Source: Sycobia sp. Sy_11
Lineage: Eukaryota > Arthropoda > Insecta > Hymenoptera > Epichrysomallidae
Direction: 5' to 3'
Assembly: GCA_018907035.1 (NCBI GenBank)
Contig: JACCIC010000124.1
Coordinates: forward strand, 1,220,501 to 1,284,500
Length of the DNA stretch: 64,000 nt
Shown: piece after piece, positions 35,077-46,738 of the stretch
Numbering within the stretch: position 1 is the stretch's first letter
Layout of the letters: every line of letters begins with the position of its first letter
The notes under the pieces: generated by a model
The model's input: only the letters and a program-made list of their open reading frames with translations
What the model was told of the DNA's origin: nothing
The model's database searches: none
Program-made: the position numbers and the translations under genes

Positions 35077-36059
35077 AGGAGAATAAAGAGGAATATAATA
35101 TAGGAAAATTATTATTATAATATAGTTAGTTTTTTTACCTGACAAAGTTTTGTTAGTAAAAATTTTTATCTTTTGTTTTCTTGGCCATTGTCCAATATTG
35201 AAAATCATTATTAATATTCAATCGTGATAGTGAAATTTCGTTCACTTATATAAATAGTGCAAAAGATAGTTTCTTGTATATAAAAAGATTATTGCCGAGG
35301 AAAGGCATTCAAACAGGCTGGTTATCTAACACCAAGGAGCTCACGTTCATTTCGTCGTTGGGTCGTATTTTTTTCGGCGTCGTTGTATTAAGGTTGGTGT
35401 ATTTTTCTTTTTATATATTTATTATGCTTTTGGCTTTCAGTACAATATTATATACTTCTACTTTTCTTTACCCGATTTCTTCCCAATTGAAATTATTAGA
35501 TATCATAAATTAACTTTAGCAGTGTGAGAGAGACGGAAAGATATAATCATAGACTAAGATAGCAAGAGTAGCAAGCGCGCATTCAGCTTTATTTGATAAT
35601 ACACCTTGTTCTTCTTAAGGTAGCGCTCTTGTTGCTCTGTCTCTCCGTTAGACTTGTGAACAGATACGCGCGTTAGTTGATCGCGGGTGCGTATTTGGTA
35701 GAGTTAGAATAACAATTGTTATAATTTTATTAAATTAAATAAAAATTGAAATTATTTCATTAATTAATAAAATAAATTTACTTTTGATTTTATTTTTCTT
35801 ATATAGTAGAAAATATTAGACACCCCCCCCTGTACCTGATCATTAATCCGTCTTTCCCTGGATTACTGATAATTTATCCAAATATATTATTATTTATATA
35901 ATTTCCAGGCCAAGTAAAGGTAAGTCTGAGGAATAAATAACAGCAAAGAACCTACGGTCCAAAAAGATTGTTTTAAAGAATTTAATCCGTTCGGGGTTCT
36001 TTGCACCTCTGTTAACGGGTACATCTACCGGGTGTTTAACTATTAAGTACCTCGTTACA
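34972..36059 (+). repeat. Family A Gypsy-type solo LTR, best copy
   Basis: It begins TGTAACATGTATAGG and ends TACCTCGTTACA, with matched TGTAAC/GTTACA termini and a length of 1088 bp. A (GA)n tract lies at 35050-35076. A TATATAAATAG box near 35247 suggests a transcription start. AATAAA occurs near the end. The flanks are ATAT on both sides, a possible 4-bp duplication inside TA repeats. It lies 6 bases from the mariner end at 34966, between two TA tracts. Confidence 0.8.
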
Positions 36060-36331
36060 ATATATATATATATATATATCTTCCAGCTGGCCAGTGACAA
36101 GATGCAAGACCACAATTATTTAACGATTATTCAGCATTATTCTTCCATATTTCTACAACATTTAATATAATCATGAAAAAAATTATTTAAAAAATTCTAA
36201 TCTAGTGAAAAATAATATTTATGATGAGTATTTAAAAATTTATAATTACAATTTATATCAACTTATTTACATATACAGATAGTTTACTATATGCTAAACA
36301 ATATACATGAAGTTTTTAAAATAGGTAAAGA

Positions 36332-39300
36332 TCACGAATTCATCAAGATTGATCTTATTTCCGTATTTAATTTTATTATTATTCCATCTTCACTTGTATA
36401 ATTTCCAGTTTTCAGAAGTGAATCACGTTGATCTATTAACATATTTAATCTTTCTTCATTTGCATTGAAATTGACTGATATGTCTGATTTTATAAAATCT
36501 TGATCTAAGTTCAAATTCAAGTCAGTTTTTGGAGTACAAAACTGCTCATTTATATTTCCCTTAAAATATTTGAATGTAGGTTCTGGGTTCATAACATTAA
36601 TTTCCCTCTGAATTTCATTTAAAGCAATTTGATCATAAGTCAAAGCTGTTGAATCTGCATGAAGTATTTCTTCCAAACTAAAAAAAAATTATTCATTGTG
36701 TAACAATTATTCTAGTTTAAAAATATAATACGAATTTGTATTTTAAAGTATATTACTCTAAATTATCTAATTCTTCTTTACTATTCTTAATTTGAAATTC
36801 TATAGCTTGCTGATTTTCCATTTTTATTCTATGAATTTCTTTTACAGCTTTACCCCATTCCTCTTTAAAAAAGGATTTGCTTTTTTGAGCATTATCTAAT
36901 TTTTGTTCCAAATTTTTTAATTGTTGCAAAACAGAAGCTGTTTGATCTTCAGATAGGGAAGCTTTTTTATATGCTTCTATTTGTTCAATCTGTTCTATTT
37001 TAATTTTTTCTAATTCGAAATTTTTTTCATTTAACGTTTCTATTTGCAAAAGTAAATTTCGATTTTGATCCTCCAAATTTATCAACTGTCAAAAAAATTA
37101 TATTTTTATAAATTATTTTAAAAAATGTGTAATAATTTATAAAACTTTATAAAAATGTTAAATACATAAATAATAGTTGAGTTTAAATCTATTAATTTAT
37201 ACAAACTTTTGTTGAAAATTCTTCCTGCATTTTCTGTAATGCATCTTGCAGTTGATGTAATTTTCGATCATATTTCCATTGTAATTCTTCATTAGCTTGA
37301 ATCAATTTTGCCTCTTTTTCAAAACTTTGTATTTTGCGTAATCGAAAATTTTCAGTAGTTTTATTTAAGTTATTCTTAAGAATTCTACATTGCTGAACAC
37401 TAGACATCAGTTTTGATTCCAGACATTGCCGTCGCCTTTGCCATTCTTCATTTAATAATGTTAAATGAGTTTCTTCATTCTTTCTTAACTGAATATTTTA
37501 TTAAAATTCGTTAAAATATAAAAAAGTTAAACCAATGTAAATTTATATTTATAATTATATTCATAATAATTCATGTTATTAGCATTCTGTATTTTCTGAT
37601 TTAAGAAAAACACTCTAATTATTTACTTTTATTTAATAAATTATATACCTCATCCATAAAGATTTCCTTTTGTCTTTCTTTCCAAGTTTCCAGTTCATCT
37701 ATAATTTTATAAGCCAAATGATTATGTAATATAGCATCTAGAACCAAATTTCATAAATAAACATACAAAACATTAATACTTTGATTTGTAACTTAAATGT
37801 TTCAAATATAAAAGAGAAGTACCATCAGATTCATTCTTTATTTTATTTAAAGTCAATATTTGATGCTCCTCTAGACTTAAACTTATATCTAGAAAACCAA
37901 TTTGACTAAAATTATGACAATCAACTAATGGAGTTTCATAATGACACTGTTTCTGTAAAATAATGTTTCGGTGAATATTGAAAAATAAATTTTTTAGTTT
38001 TTTATTATCTACCTTTTCATTATCAAATAATCTTTTGATATCAAGCGAAGTTTGAGCAATACATTTTCTTTCAGTATCAGTTGCATCACAAACATTGATT
38101 TTTGGAGCAAAATATATCAAAAATTGTTCAAGATTATCAGTAGTAGAAATGAAAGGTAATTTACATTTGACATTCTCAAATTTTAATGTTTTTTCTGCTA
38201 TAATTTGTACAGGATTATTAATTGAAGTAATTATTTCTCCTTGTGGATAATAGAATCTAAAAATTGTTATTTTAAATGTAGAATAGATTTAGGTTTATTT
38301 AATACTATGGATACAACATTTGATTTCACCTGAATTCAATATCTTTAACATCAGATTTAGTATCTAAGAATGTAATGGCATTCACAGAAATATTCAAATA
38401 ATAACTTTTATATGTATCTTTAAGTTCAGTATTTTCATCATTATCTAAATGTGGTATTTCAAGAATAGATCTAACATGGTAATTTTGCAAACCTTCATTA
38501 CAATGAACAATTTTATCCAAATTTTCAGATATTGGTTGAACATTCGATTGTGTATTGAATTTCAGATTTTTCTTGTTTTATGAAAATTAAAATATTAAAT
38601 ATTAAGTTGTTTATTTATTAAATAGTAGTTAAAGAAATCTATATATAAACTTACATTTGAATAAAAACCTTGTATTTTTGAATTATACTGATTTATTAAT
38701 GGTATCTCTTTTGATAGTAACAATTGAGGAAGGTATTGATAATAACTATTATTTGTTTCATTACAATTATCTTGTAACTCCAAATACTCGAACTTAACTT
38801 GAATTTTCAGCCTTGGCAATTTGTCACATTCTTCAACTAAATCAAAAGGTAACATTAAATTTATGTTGAATTAAATTAACCTGATCATTTTTCTCTATAC
38901 CTCTTCTGTAAAATTCTCTGCTATTTACATTTTTTAGAACACAAATGTATTCCATTACTGGCACTGAATTTGTATCGATTGCCTTAACTAACGATTTTAA
39001 ATTAATTTCTGATTGAGCTATTGTAGTAGTGTTATTTTTCAAGTTTATCAAAAAATGAGAATTTGTATTTAAATAATTCATTAATACAGACAAAGATGTT
39101 CTTATTCTTATTAAAATCTTTTCATTGAAAAGTATTGTGTCCGATTCTATTTTAAAGGGTTTAAGACAAATAGAAGTATCCAAAATATTATATACAAAGG
39201 AACAATTTTCATTTTCTTTAATTTCTTGCAAAAAACGATTTAATTGTGTTGCAACCTCTGCAAGGATTTGTAACAGAAATATATCTTTACATGTATCTAA

Positions 39301-40502
39301 TGGGCCCAATTGAATCAAATGTTCTTCTTGTATCCATTCTGGTGTTACATTTAATTGGTACAAATTAGACTGATATGTATTTTCATCCTAAACAATAATA
39401 TTTGAAGAAAAAAACTTAAAATTTTTGAAAATTACACAAGAATATACAAGCAAAGTTTTTATTATTCATATATATAATGAATAAGAAACAACATTGTTAC
39501 CTTTAACAATGTAGTACTTGTTTTATTATCTTTTTCCTTAATAATCAAGTAAAGCAATAATTTTGGCTTGCAATTATTAAATTCATTCCTTACTCCTAAA
39601 ATATTATGCCAGTTTGTTTTGATATATGTTTCTCTACCTTGATGAATAATTTGTGCACATCTAACACTTAGTAACATGTATCCAAGTTTTTCTCGACTAC
39701 CATTATCATTTACAGAATAACATTCAACTTTTATAGGTGTTTGGTTACACCTCATTCTAAAAAAAAAAATATAGACATGATTAAAACAATCAATAATAAA
39801 AATAATATACATACTTTCTTAGAGCATTTTTATCAGTTTTCCAAGTTAAATCTGTTAGATATTGTGGATTGCAATCCGGTTGCACTTTTTTGGTTTCAAG
39901 GCTGTGACCATTTAGAGTAGCAATAATAACTGTTGGTTTCTGAACTCTATCAAAATTAGAACCTGCAAAATATATATATTATTCTATTATTATAATTATA
40001 TATACAGAATATTAATATATTTTTGTAAAATATTATTCTAAACTATAAATATTTATTATTTAATATAACACAAATAAGGATAGTCTCAGTGTCATTAATT
40101 ATCTATAAATATTTTATTTAATACAACTATAAAATGGATAAAAATATTTGTTAATTTAATTTACAGCAGTCTGCATCAAACAATTTATAATTTTAATATA
40201 ACAATTTTAGATAAAGAAAATATAAAGAATTTACAAGTTTAATCGATTAATAATATAAATGTTCTAGAAAATAATTTATTTTTATAAAAACCATTATTTT
40301 GTTTCTATGTTAGTAATAAATACAAAATATAGCTTTATATCATAATTAAATTACTCAATCAAATCACACATTGCTGTATTACTTCTCACTAAAATTCTTA
40401 CATACGCCTATGAGGTTATAATACTACAAAAAATCTTAATTTATCCTCACCTTCTTTTACTCCCAGAACAAGTTGCAAATTGTAAGTAGTAAAATCTTCC
40501 AT
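36332..40502 (-). CDS. Cep120: Centrosomal protein 120 (Cep120), 11 exons, complete
   Basis: Cep120 acts at daughter centrioles in centriole elongation and cilium formation. Coding exons, minus strand: 40451-40502, 39815-39962, 39501-39756, 38901-39387, 38655-38836, 38330-38571, 37823-38256, 37649-37737, 37207-37488, 36757-37085, 36332-36677. All introns are GT-AG, and summed phases give one 948-residue frame (2847 bp) ending in TGA at 36332-36334. Domains: an N-terminal C2 domain (about 1-150, with NQTPIKVECYSVND and GYMLLSVRCAQ), the Cep120 central C2/DUF3668 region (about 153-600, with QLGPLDTCKDIFLLQILAEV), a Glu/Lys/Gln-rich coiled coil (about 605-840), and the conserved tail LIDQRDSLLKTGNYTSEDG (about 910-930). 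Human CEP120 is of similar length (about 986 aa) and the same order. The exon 4 end (38901) was chosen over a later GT because only it keeps frame. Intron 1 holds a Penelope repeat relic. The function is inferred from the family; the structure is seen directly. Confidence 0.92.
40070..40165 (-). repeat. Degenerate Penelope terminal repeat in Cep120 intron 1
   Basis: AAATAAGGATAGTCTCAGTGTCATTA and ATGGATAAAAATATTTGTTA match the terminal block of 22650-22735 with changes. It sits inside the 488-bp first intron. Confidence 0.55.
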
Positions 40503-41060
40503 AATTTTCAAACAGGTTTAAGAACAAAACATTCGAAAAAAAATATTTAAAAAATAAAATATTTAAAGGAAAACCGAAAACGGTGACAAAACACCGCAAC
40601 AAAATGAGTTCAGAGATAGTTTAGTTGCTATTGGCAACATAAATATAATATATATATATAATATGCGCTACTAGCGGCGAAGAGCAGAAATAACAAATAC
40701 GGCGAGAATCGGCACATCCCAGATAGCAGCACGTGCTCATCACGATTTGGCTCCAGTGTCCCAGTAGCGTTAGAATGCTGTTACGCGTGATACCAGAGAT
40801 AATAATCGCCGACGCTTACGGGCCAGACTGCAGTAAAAATTTTCGACTGAAAATGAGGGCCTCTGGCGGCCAAAGCAAAGTAATGGCCGTTTCGTGCGAT
40901 ATTCCAGATGTTGTTTTTCGAGCTCGTGCGGGAGTGCGATCGAGGGGGAAGACGACTGTCTTCGGTGCGTGCAAACGGAAAGCTTGTCGAGACAATAGGC
41001 TAGCAGCGGGGGGTGCAATAAAAGATGAGTAGCTTATACTGACCAAAAAGAAATTTTATT
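40503..41060. promoter_or_regulatory. Cep120 upstream region, GC-rich block
   Basis: The interval just upstream of the Cep120 start codon includes 40680-41035, clearly more GC-rich than the surrounding DNA, with CpG dinucleotides. It is a plausible promoter for Cep120 and possibly a bidirectional one. Short open frames on both strands show no domain. No core promoter element could be assigned with confidence. Confidence 0.35.
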
Positions 41061-41068
41061 GATACATG

Positions 41069-41073
<5 letters not shown>

Positions 41074-41128
<55 letters not shown>
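41074..41128. repeat. (TA)n microsatellite
   Basis: Alternating TA, about 54 bases. Confidence 0.95.
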
Positions 41129-41133
<5 letters not shown>

Positions 41134-43356
41134 GCAGCAGCTAGCAAGCAGCTCGAAGTTTTGAAACCTACGGCAACTTTAAGGAAAACTGGCAAACATC
41201 AAAGCTGAGAAAATCTCTTGTAGCAAAGAGCTGCCAAATTTTTCAAGTAGTCAACTAACGCGATTTTTATGAAAATTTTTATATATACGTTTTTTAGGAT
41301 TCTGATTATATATATGGTAGTAAAAATTGGTGATAATTTCAATTTTATAATAAATCACATTAATACCCAGTTAAAATATTGTTTTTCTAACTTATCCCGT
41401 AAAATACAAAAAATTCCATTAAATGATTTAACTAAAGGTTCAAAATCTCATCAAAATACATATTTTTTAATCTATATATTTTTTCTTTAAACGTTTTTTA
41501 TTAACAACAATGCACTTCACCGTAATATTCTCATTGACTATTCTATATCCTTCGTTAGTTTGAATATATTTTTTTGGAAACTCTTTTTTTCTGGCACAGA
41601 AAAATGTATAGAATAAGAAATGTATTTTTTTGATAAAATATATAACTTTTATTAACAATCCTTTTTGAAACTTTTCGTATTTTACAAGATAATTCAGAAA
41701 AACCAGAGTTTTACGGTATTCTTATGGTTTTCGCTATAAAAATGAAATTTCCTCAAATTTTCACCATTACATTTATGATAAGCACCCCAAAAGAACATAA
41801 ACAATATTTCAATATAGTAAAGTAAGGCGACTAATAAATATGCAGATACAATCTCATTTTTGTTAATTCAAAAAGTAACTAGATGTTTCTGTCAGTAATA
41901 TAATAATGCTCATCACACAAACACTCTGCTAAAGATTCTGTAAAATAAAATTTTTCTAAAAGCCTACAAATCAAAACCTTCGGTTACTAGACAATAGATG
42001 GATATTATAAACAAATATAAATATGAAAAACAATTATTAATAAATAATGGAAGTGAATTAAAAAAAATTATTCTACGAATTTCTTCTCGAGATCGTCACA
42101 GACAGCTTTATTTTCTGTGATGTACTGTACAATAAGACTACAAGTTTATATAAACATAATATTACTTATCTAATAACATAATTTACGTTACGCTACACAT
42201 TGAAAACAAGTGTAAATATAAATAAGTCAATTTCATAAAAGTATATTTATTGCACTCCAATAAACATTCATTCAAATTCTATTATTTGAAGCAAAAACAT
42301 AGAGCTTTTAAAGGAACGAATATTCTGCAATTTCGAAACAGCCGTGTATTTGAAATGAATTGTTAGGTTTATTTGAAGAGCAAAAAATATTTGTTACGTT
42401 ACAAATATTTTTAAATAATTAAAATTTCTAATACACCATACTTGCCTTATTCTATACTTTTATATAAAATAAATTTAAAGTATGTTTTAGTTGTGTAAGT
42501 AATTTTTAAAATTAAGATTTTTAGTGCTGAAGAGTGCATGTAACTGACTTATTAACCAGTTAAACACTCTCTATTTATTAGGATTAAGTCCTAATAATAA
42601 CCCTAATTAACATTCTGATCGGGATGCCTAAAGCTTGAACGGCAGATTGTGTGCGTTGAACATTCACTACCATTGCGTTTCGTAGAATACAAATATATTA
42701 CATATAATATATGTATTACAATAAAAATGATGGAAAAATATGTAAATATAGTTAGTATTTATTGCAACATTATATATAGTGTACGTTTACATCGTTGAAG
42801 ATTACGAAAATGACGATCTAATAAGTTAAGATACTACAGTTGAATTTTAAATTTTATTTAAATTTTTAGTTCTCATATATCAAAAAAATATTTACTGTAT
42901 TTAAACATTCAGTAATGATTCGTAATTAAACATTCAGTATTTTAAATGTATAAAGTACTTATTTTGAATAAATGGTTAATTAATGATATACGAATCAACC
43001 CTTTATTTAAATCTATAAAATTTTTTTCAGTATAGACTTATTTTTATGACATACGTTTTACTTGGAACTAAAAAATGTATGTTTGATTTAATTTTATGTT
43101 TCTCTATTGAACTAAAATAATTAAGTTGCAACAAAATATATGTTCGCTTTAAAAAAAATTAACTTAACGTTGAGACAATATTCATGGCCATTGTCAGCAA
43201 TTGATTTATGTTTACGAATGCAATAGATCTCGAAAAAGCTGCTAATTATAAATTGTAAACTTTTTCAAAAATTATTTGATTGCTTTTTATATTTTTGGAG
43301 TATCATATCAGAATCCTATATAATCATATTTCACATATAACTACCTTGTATGGAAA

Positions 43357-43359
<3 letters not shown>
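41129..43359. other. AT-rich spacer
   Basis: No gene was recognised. 42421-42465 carries the ACACCATACTTGCCTTATTC phrase shared with 8028-8060 and 8266-8310. A short palindrome (TTAGGATTAAGTCCTAA) lies near 42578. Confidence 0.45.

Positions 43360-43405
<46 letters not shown>
43360..43405. repeat. (GA)n microsatellite
   Basis: About 46 bases of GA followed by GACAGACAGAGA. Confidence 0.95.
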
Positions 43406-43413
<8 letters not shown>

Positions 43414-44842
43414 GAATGAGAATGAGAGAGCGAGAGGGGGAGGGGAGAAAAGATAAATCCAAGGGGATTAACATGGATTACTCGATGTTGTGCGTGTTGC
43501 CATGTACCTGCATGTACCCTCGAGTTTCCTCCTATTGTTTCGTCTCTTTCTCTCACCTGCTCTCATTGTTTATTACCTGTCCATCTGCACGCATGTTGTA
43601 CGAGGCCTAGAAGGCAGTTTACCGATATACATGTAACAAATGTTGCCATCATTTTATTTTTTTTTCGCTGAATTTATTGCTGAATTTCATGCAAAAATTA
43701 TTTTCTTAAATCTAGAGATTATTTATCACCCTAAAAAATAAATTATTATTTTTTAGCTCATATAGTAAACTATCAATCTTATATCATTTTAATTCATGAG
43801 AACAAGTTCTTGATGAAGGAACTTTTTAAATACTGATTTTCTTATTTGACGCAACTTATTTCACAATCTAAAAAATATTTATTTAATATACAGTTACAAA
43901 AATTTATTGACTACATTTTAATCAATATTTACTAATATTTATCTAGTATTTTTTTTTAGTTCAAAGATTCATTGGATAAATAACTACTTTCAAGATCTTA
44001 ATTTCTTACATTGAGATATTGGTTTCATAAATTAAGAAAATAATAACCTTGCTTTTATTATTGAGAAACAAATTTACTACTCTTCACTTTATAATGGAAA
44101 ATATGAAATATAATATAAAAGATCAAATATAAATATAAAATATCACTTATATCTAAATATAAGAATATATTTATTTAATATTAGGATGCAGAGAATTTTA
44201 TTAATTATCATTTAATCAATATTTATTAATTATATCTAATATTTTTAGATTGCAAGAAACTGATTGCTTATTAATTGACTTCTCTCAAGAACTCAATTCC
44301 TTATATCAAGACATTGGTTTCAAAATTTCACAATATAATAATCTTAAGTTGTACACTATATTACACAAAAGGGTAATATTGAGAACTCGGTTCTCCTGTA
44401 ATTTTGATTTGAAGCGAATAAGTTCTTCAATAAGGAATTTCTTCTATAATTTCGTTTAATATCTTCTAATCATGTATATAGTATGTGTGTACGTAAAGCA
44501 TAATTAATTTCTAAATATACATTTATATTTTAAAAAAATTTTTTAAATTAATTTTTTTAATTAAACAGAAATATTGACTTAATATAAGAACCATTTTTTT
44601 CTGTGATATAAATACAAAAATTAATTATTTTTCGATGTTGTATACGTATTATGATTCAATTTAAGAAAATATTATCTGACTGTGGAAAATCACGTTTTAA
44701 AATCAAAACGTTATATAAATTGTTATAATATAAGAATATATTATATATAAATGCATATACTATTCATTGGAATCCATAAATTAATTTCATAATATATAAT
44801 TATAAGAGATCTAAAATTGATATATAAAATTTTTACAATTGT
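43406..44842. other. AT-rich spacer with diverged direct repeat
   Basis: 43906-44035 and 44205-44345 resemble each other (AATCAATATTTA(C/T)TAA, ...ATCTA(G/A)TATTTTT, ...GA(G/C)ATTGGTTTCA). They are diverged direct repeats about 297 bases apart. No coding region was recognised. Confidence 0.4.
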
Positions 44843-44925
44843 CCACATCGTACTGCGATAGCGTAATTAATAAGGTATTAGCTTGTGAATCCAAAGGTCT
44901 GCGAATAGAATCCCGGTTAGGTCGA
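44843..44925 (+). repeat. tRNA-derived SINE head (tRNA-His-like)
   Basis: The block has a polymerase III A-box-like GATAGCGTAATTAATAAGG, an anticodon-loop-like CTTGTGAA (GTG, His-type), AAAGGTC as variable region, and a decayed B box GCGAATAGAATCC followed by CGG. Spacing fits a tRNA. The mismatched stems argue against a working tRNA gene and favour a SINE head, followed by AT-rich body. Confidence 0.45.
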
Positions 44926-45244
44926 AATTTTGAAATAATTGTAATAAAAGTAAATTAACGCATAAATTGTAAAAAAAATTCAAGAAATTATTTCCTTAGT
45001 TTAGACTTTTTATTTTTAAAGTCAAGAAAATAATGCTTTCAATCAAGAATCTATGCACTACTTTTAAACATTTAACATACTTGAATTTTCATGTTTTTGA
45101 CAATAAAAACGTATTTCAAGTAATTATTGTTTTAAAGATAGAAATCGAGTTCTTCATTTTAAATTAAATTTTCTTGACTGAAGTATTGAAATTCTTAATC
45201 CAAGTATATATTCACTTAATTTTGTCGGCTTGAATCAAATATCT

Positions 45245-45625
45245 AAATTTTTTTATTCAAAATCTTCAGTTATTGGTTCAAGAAAATAGTTTTTTTAGAT
45301 AAAAAATATGTATTTAATTTCCAATTTCAGCCACCCATTTTCTAGAAAATCTTGACAAAAATCTAGGAGACATTTAATTAATCCAAGAATTTATTTTCCT
45401 GATTTTAAATTCGAAATTATTGGTTCAAGAAAATATTTTCTTTCGATAAGAAAATATTTATTTAATTTCCAATTTCAGCTACCCATTTTCTAGAAAATCT
45501 GGACTACAATCTAGGAGATACTTAATTAATCGAAGAATTTATTTTCCTGATATTAAATTTGAATCTATTGGTTTGAGGATATATTTTCTCAAAATGAGAA
45601 AATATTCATTTAATTCCCAATATTT
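45245..45625 (+). repeat. 147-bp tandem repeat, about 2.5 units
   Basis: The marker TATTGGTT(C/T) occurs at 45271, 45418 and 45566, spacings 147 and 148. Units share TTTAATTTCCAATTTCAGC(C/T)ACC, CATTTTCTAGAAAATCTTG and CTAGGAGA(C/T)A. Confidence 0.8.
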
Positions 45626-45676
45626 GTGTTCTGCTGTTGAAAAAATAAGCTTGATATTAGAAATGATCTTTTTCAG

Positions 45677-45679
<3 letters not shown>

Positions 45680-45732
<53 letters not shown>
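45680..45732. repeat. (TA)n microsatellite
   Basis: About 52 bases of TA adjoining the mariner fragment. Confidence 0.95.
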
Positions 45733-45735
<3 letters not shown>

Positions 45736-45751
45736 AGAAATATATTCAATA

Positions 45752-46204
45752 AAGATTCTTGTCAAACGCAAGAAGAACTTGCTGAAGCATTGGGAGTTGA
45801 CCGAACAACCATTGCCAAGCGTTTGAAAGCCATGGGAATGATCCAAAAGCAAGGAAATTGGGTGCCGTACGAACTGAAGCTGAGAGACGTCGAACGGCGT
45901 TTTTTCACTTGCGAACAGCTGCTTCAGCGACATAAAAGAAAGGGTTTTCTGCATCGTATCATGACTGGCGATGAAAAGTGGATACGTTACGATAATCCGA
46001 AGCGAAGAAAATCATGGGAACTACCCGGCCATGCATCATCATCGACGGCCAAGCCAAATATTCATGGCGCCAAGCTCATGCTCTGTATATGGTGGGACCA
46101 GCTAGGTGTGGTTTACTATGAGCTTCTGAAACCGAATGAAAGGATCACAGGCGAGGTCTATCGACGACAATTGATGCGTTTGAGCCGCGCACTGCGAGAA
46201 AAAC
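45752..46204 (+). mobile_element. Mariner (Mos1-like) internal fragment
   Basis: It encodes transposase residues about 84-235 of the same family as 13280 and 48088, still open, with TGDEKWIRYDN intact. It has neither terminus. The left side is joined to an AT-rich sequence beyond (TA)n and the right side directly to a different mariner at 46205. Confidence 0.9.
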
Positions 46205-46660
46205 GTGGCTGCACTACGTATTCGCGTCGGCTCTTACATGAATTGGACTTTCGCTCTGCATCTCGGCTTTGATGCTATTACGGCCTTTTTTGAAATCTGC
46301 ATGCCAACGACGCACATGAATACAACTCAGGGCATCGCTACCATATACTTTAAGCACTTTCTCATAAATTTCTGTCAAGGTTTCGCTGAGTTTTGCAAAA
46401 AAATTTATCGCGCACCGTTGCTCTAAATTTCTCTGTTCCATTTTCATGAAATACACTGTTCGCGCATTGTTACAAAACACTAAACAACTGATGATAAATG
46501 ATCGCACAAGGGTCGATATTTTATTTACTATTACTGCGGTGGAGTTACAGGTTCGCAGTGTTACCACAGGCCTTCAGCAAAAATGAAAAGTTTTGAAGCG
46601 CAACAGGCAGATAAAGCAAAAGCTAGGTGAGGCCGGAAATGTTTATGTGTAACAAAGTAT
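46205..46660 (-). mobile_element. Different mariner, N-terminal half
   Basis: The minus strand reads MKMEQRNLEQRCAINFFAKL, SETLTEIYEKVLKVYGSDAL and HVRRWHADFKKGRNSI, the helix-turn-helix region of another mariner subfamily, open to the junction at 46205. The catalytic half is missing. The upstream end is near 46660, but the terminal repeat was not defined. Confidence 0.75.
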
Positions 46661-46738
46661 AACGGACCGACCTTTTTTTACCAGAGGCCGTGGCACTAAA
46701 ATGTGGTAAGATGTTGGTACTGTATACACTAAGATGTT

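Noticed and set aside
37738..37779. 42-base intron with donor AAAGTATTA for Cep120 exon 7
   Set aside because: It gives the wrong phase and an early stop; donor GTACTT at 37822 keeps frame into exon 8.
38837..38880. 44-base intron using donor CAGGTTAAT in Cep120 exon 4
   Set aside because: It breaks the frame; donor GTATAG at 38900 gives a 64-base intron and correct phase.
40733..41046. Overlapping 76-99 codon frames on both strands upstream of Cep120
   Set aside because: GC-rich block opens frames on both strands by chance; no domain, splice context or start support.
44843..44925. Functional tRNA-His gene
   Set aside because: B box and stems are degenerate and the acceptor stem does not pair; SINE head preferred.
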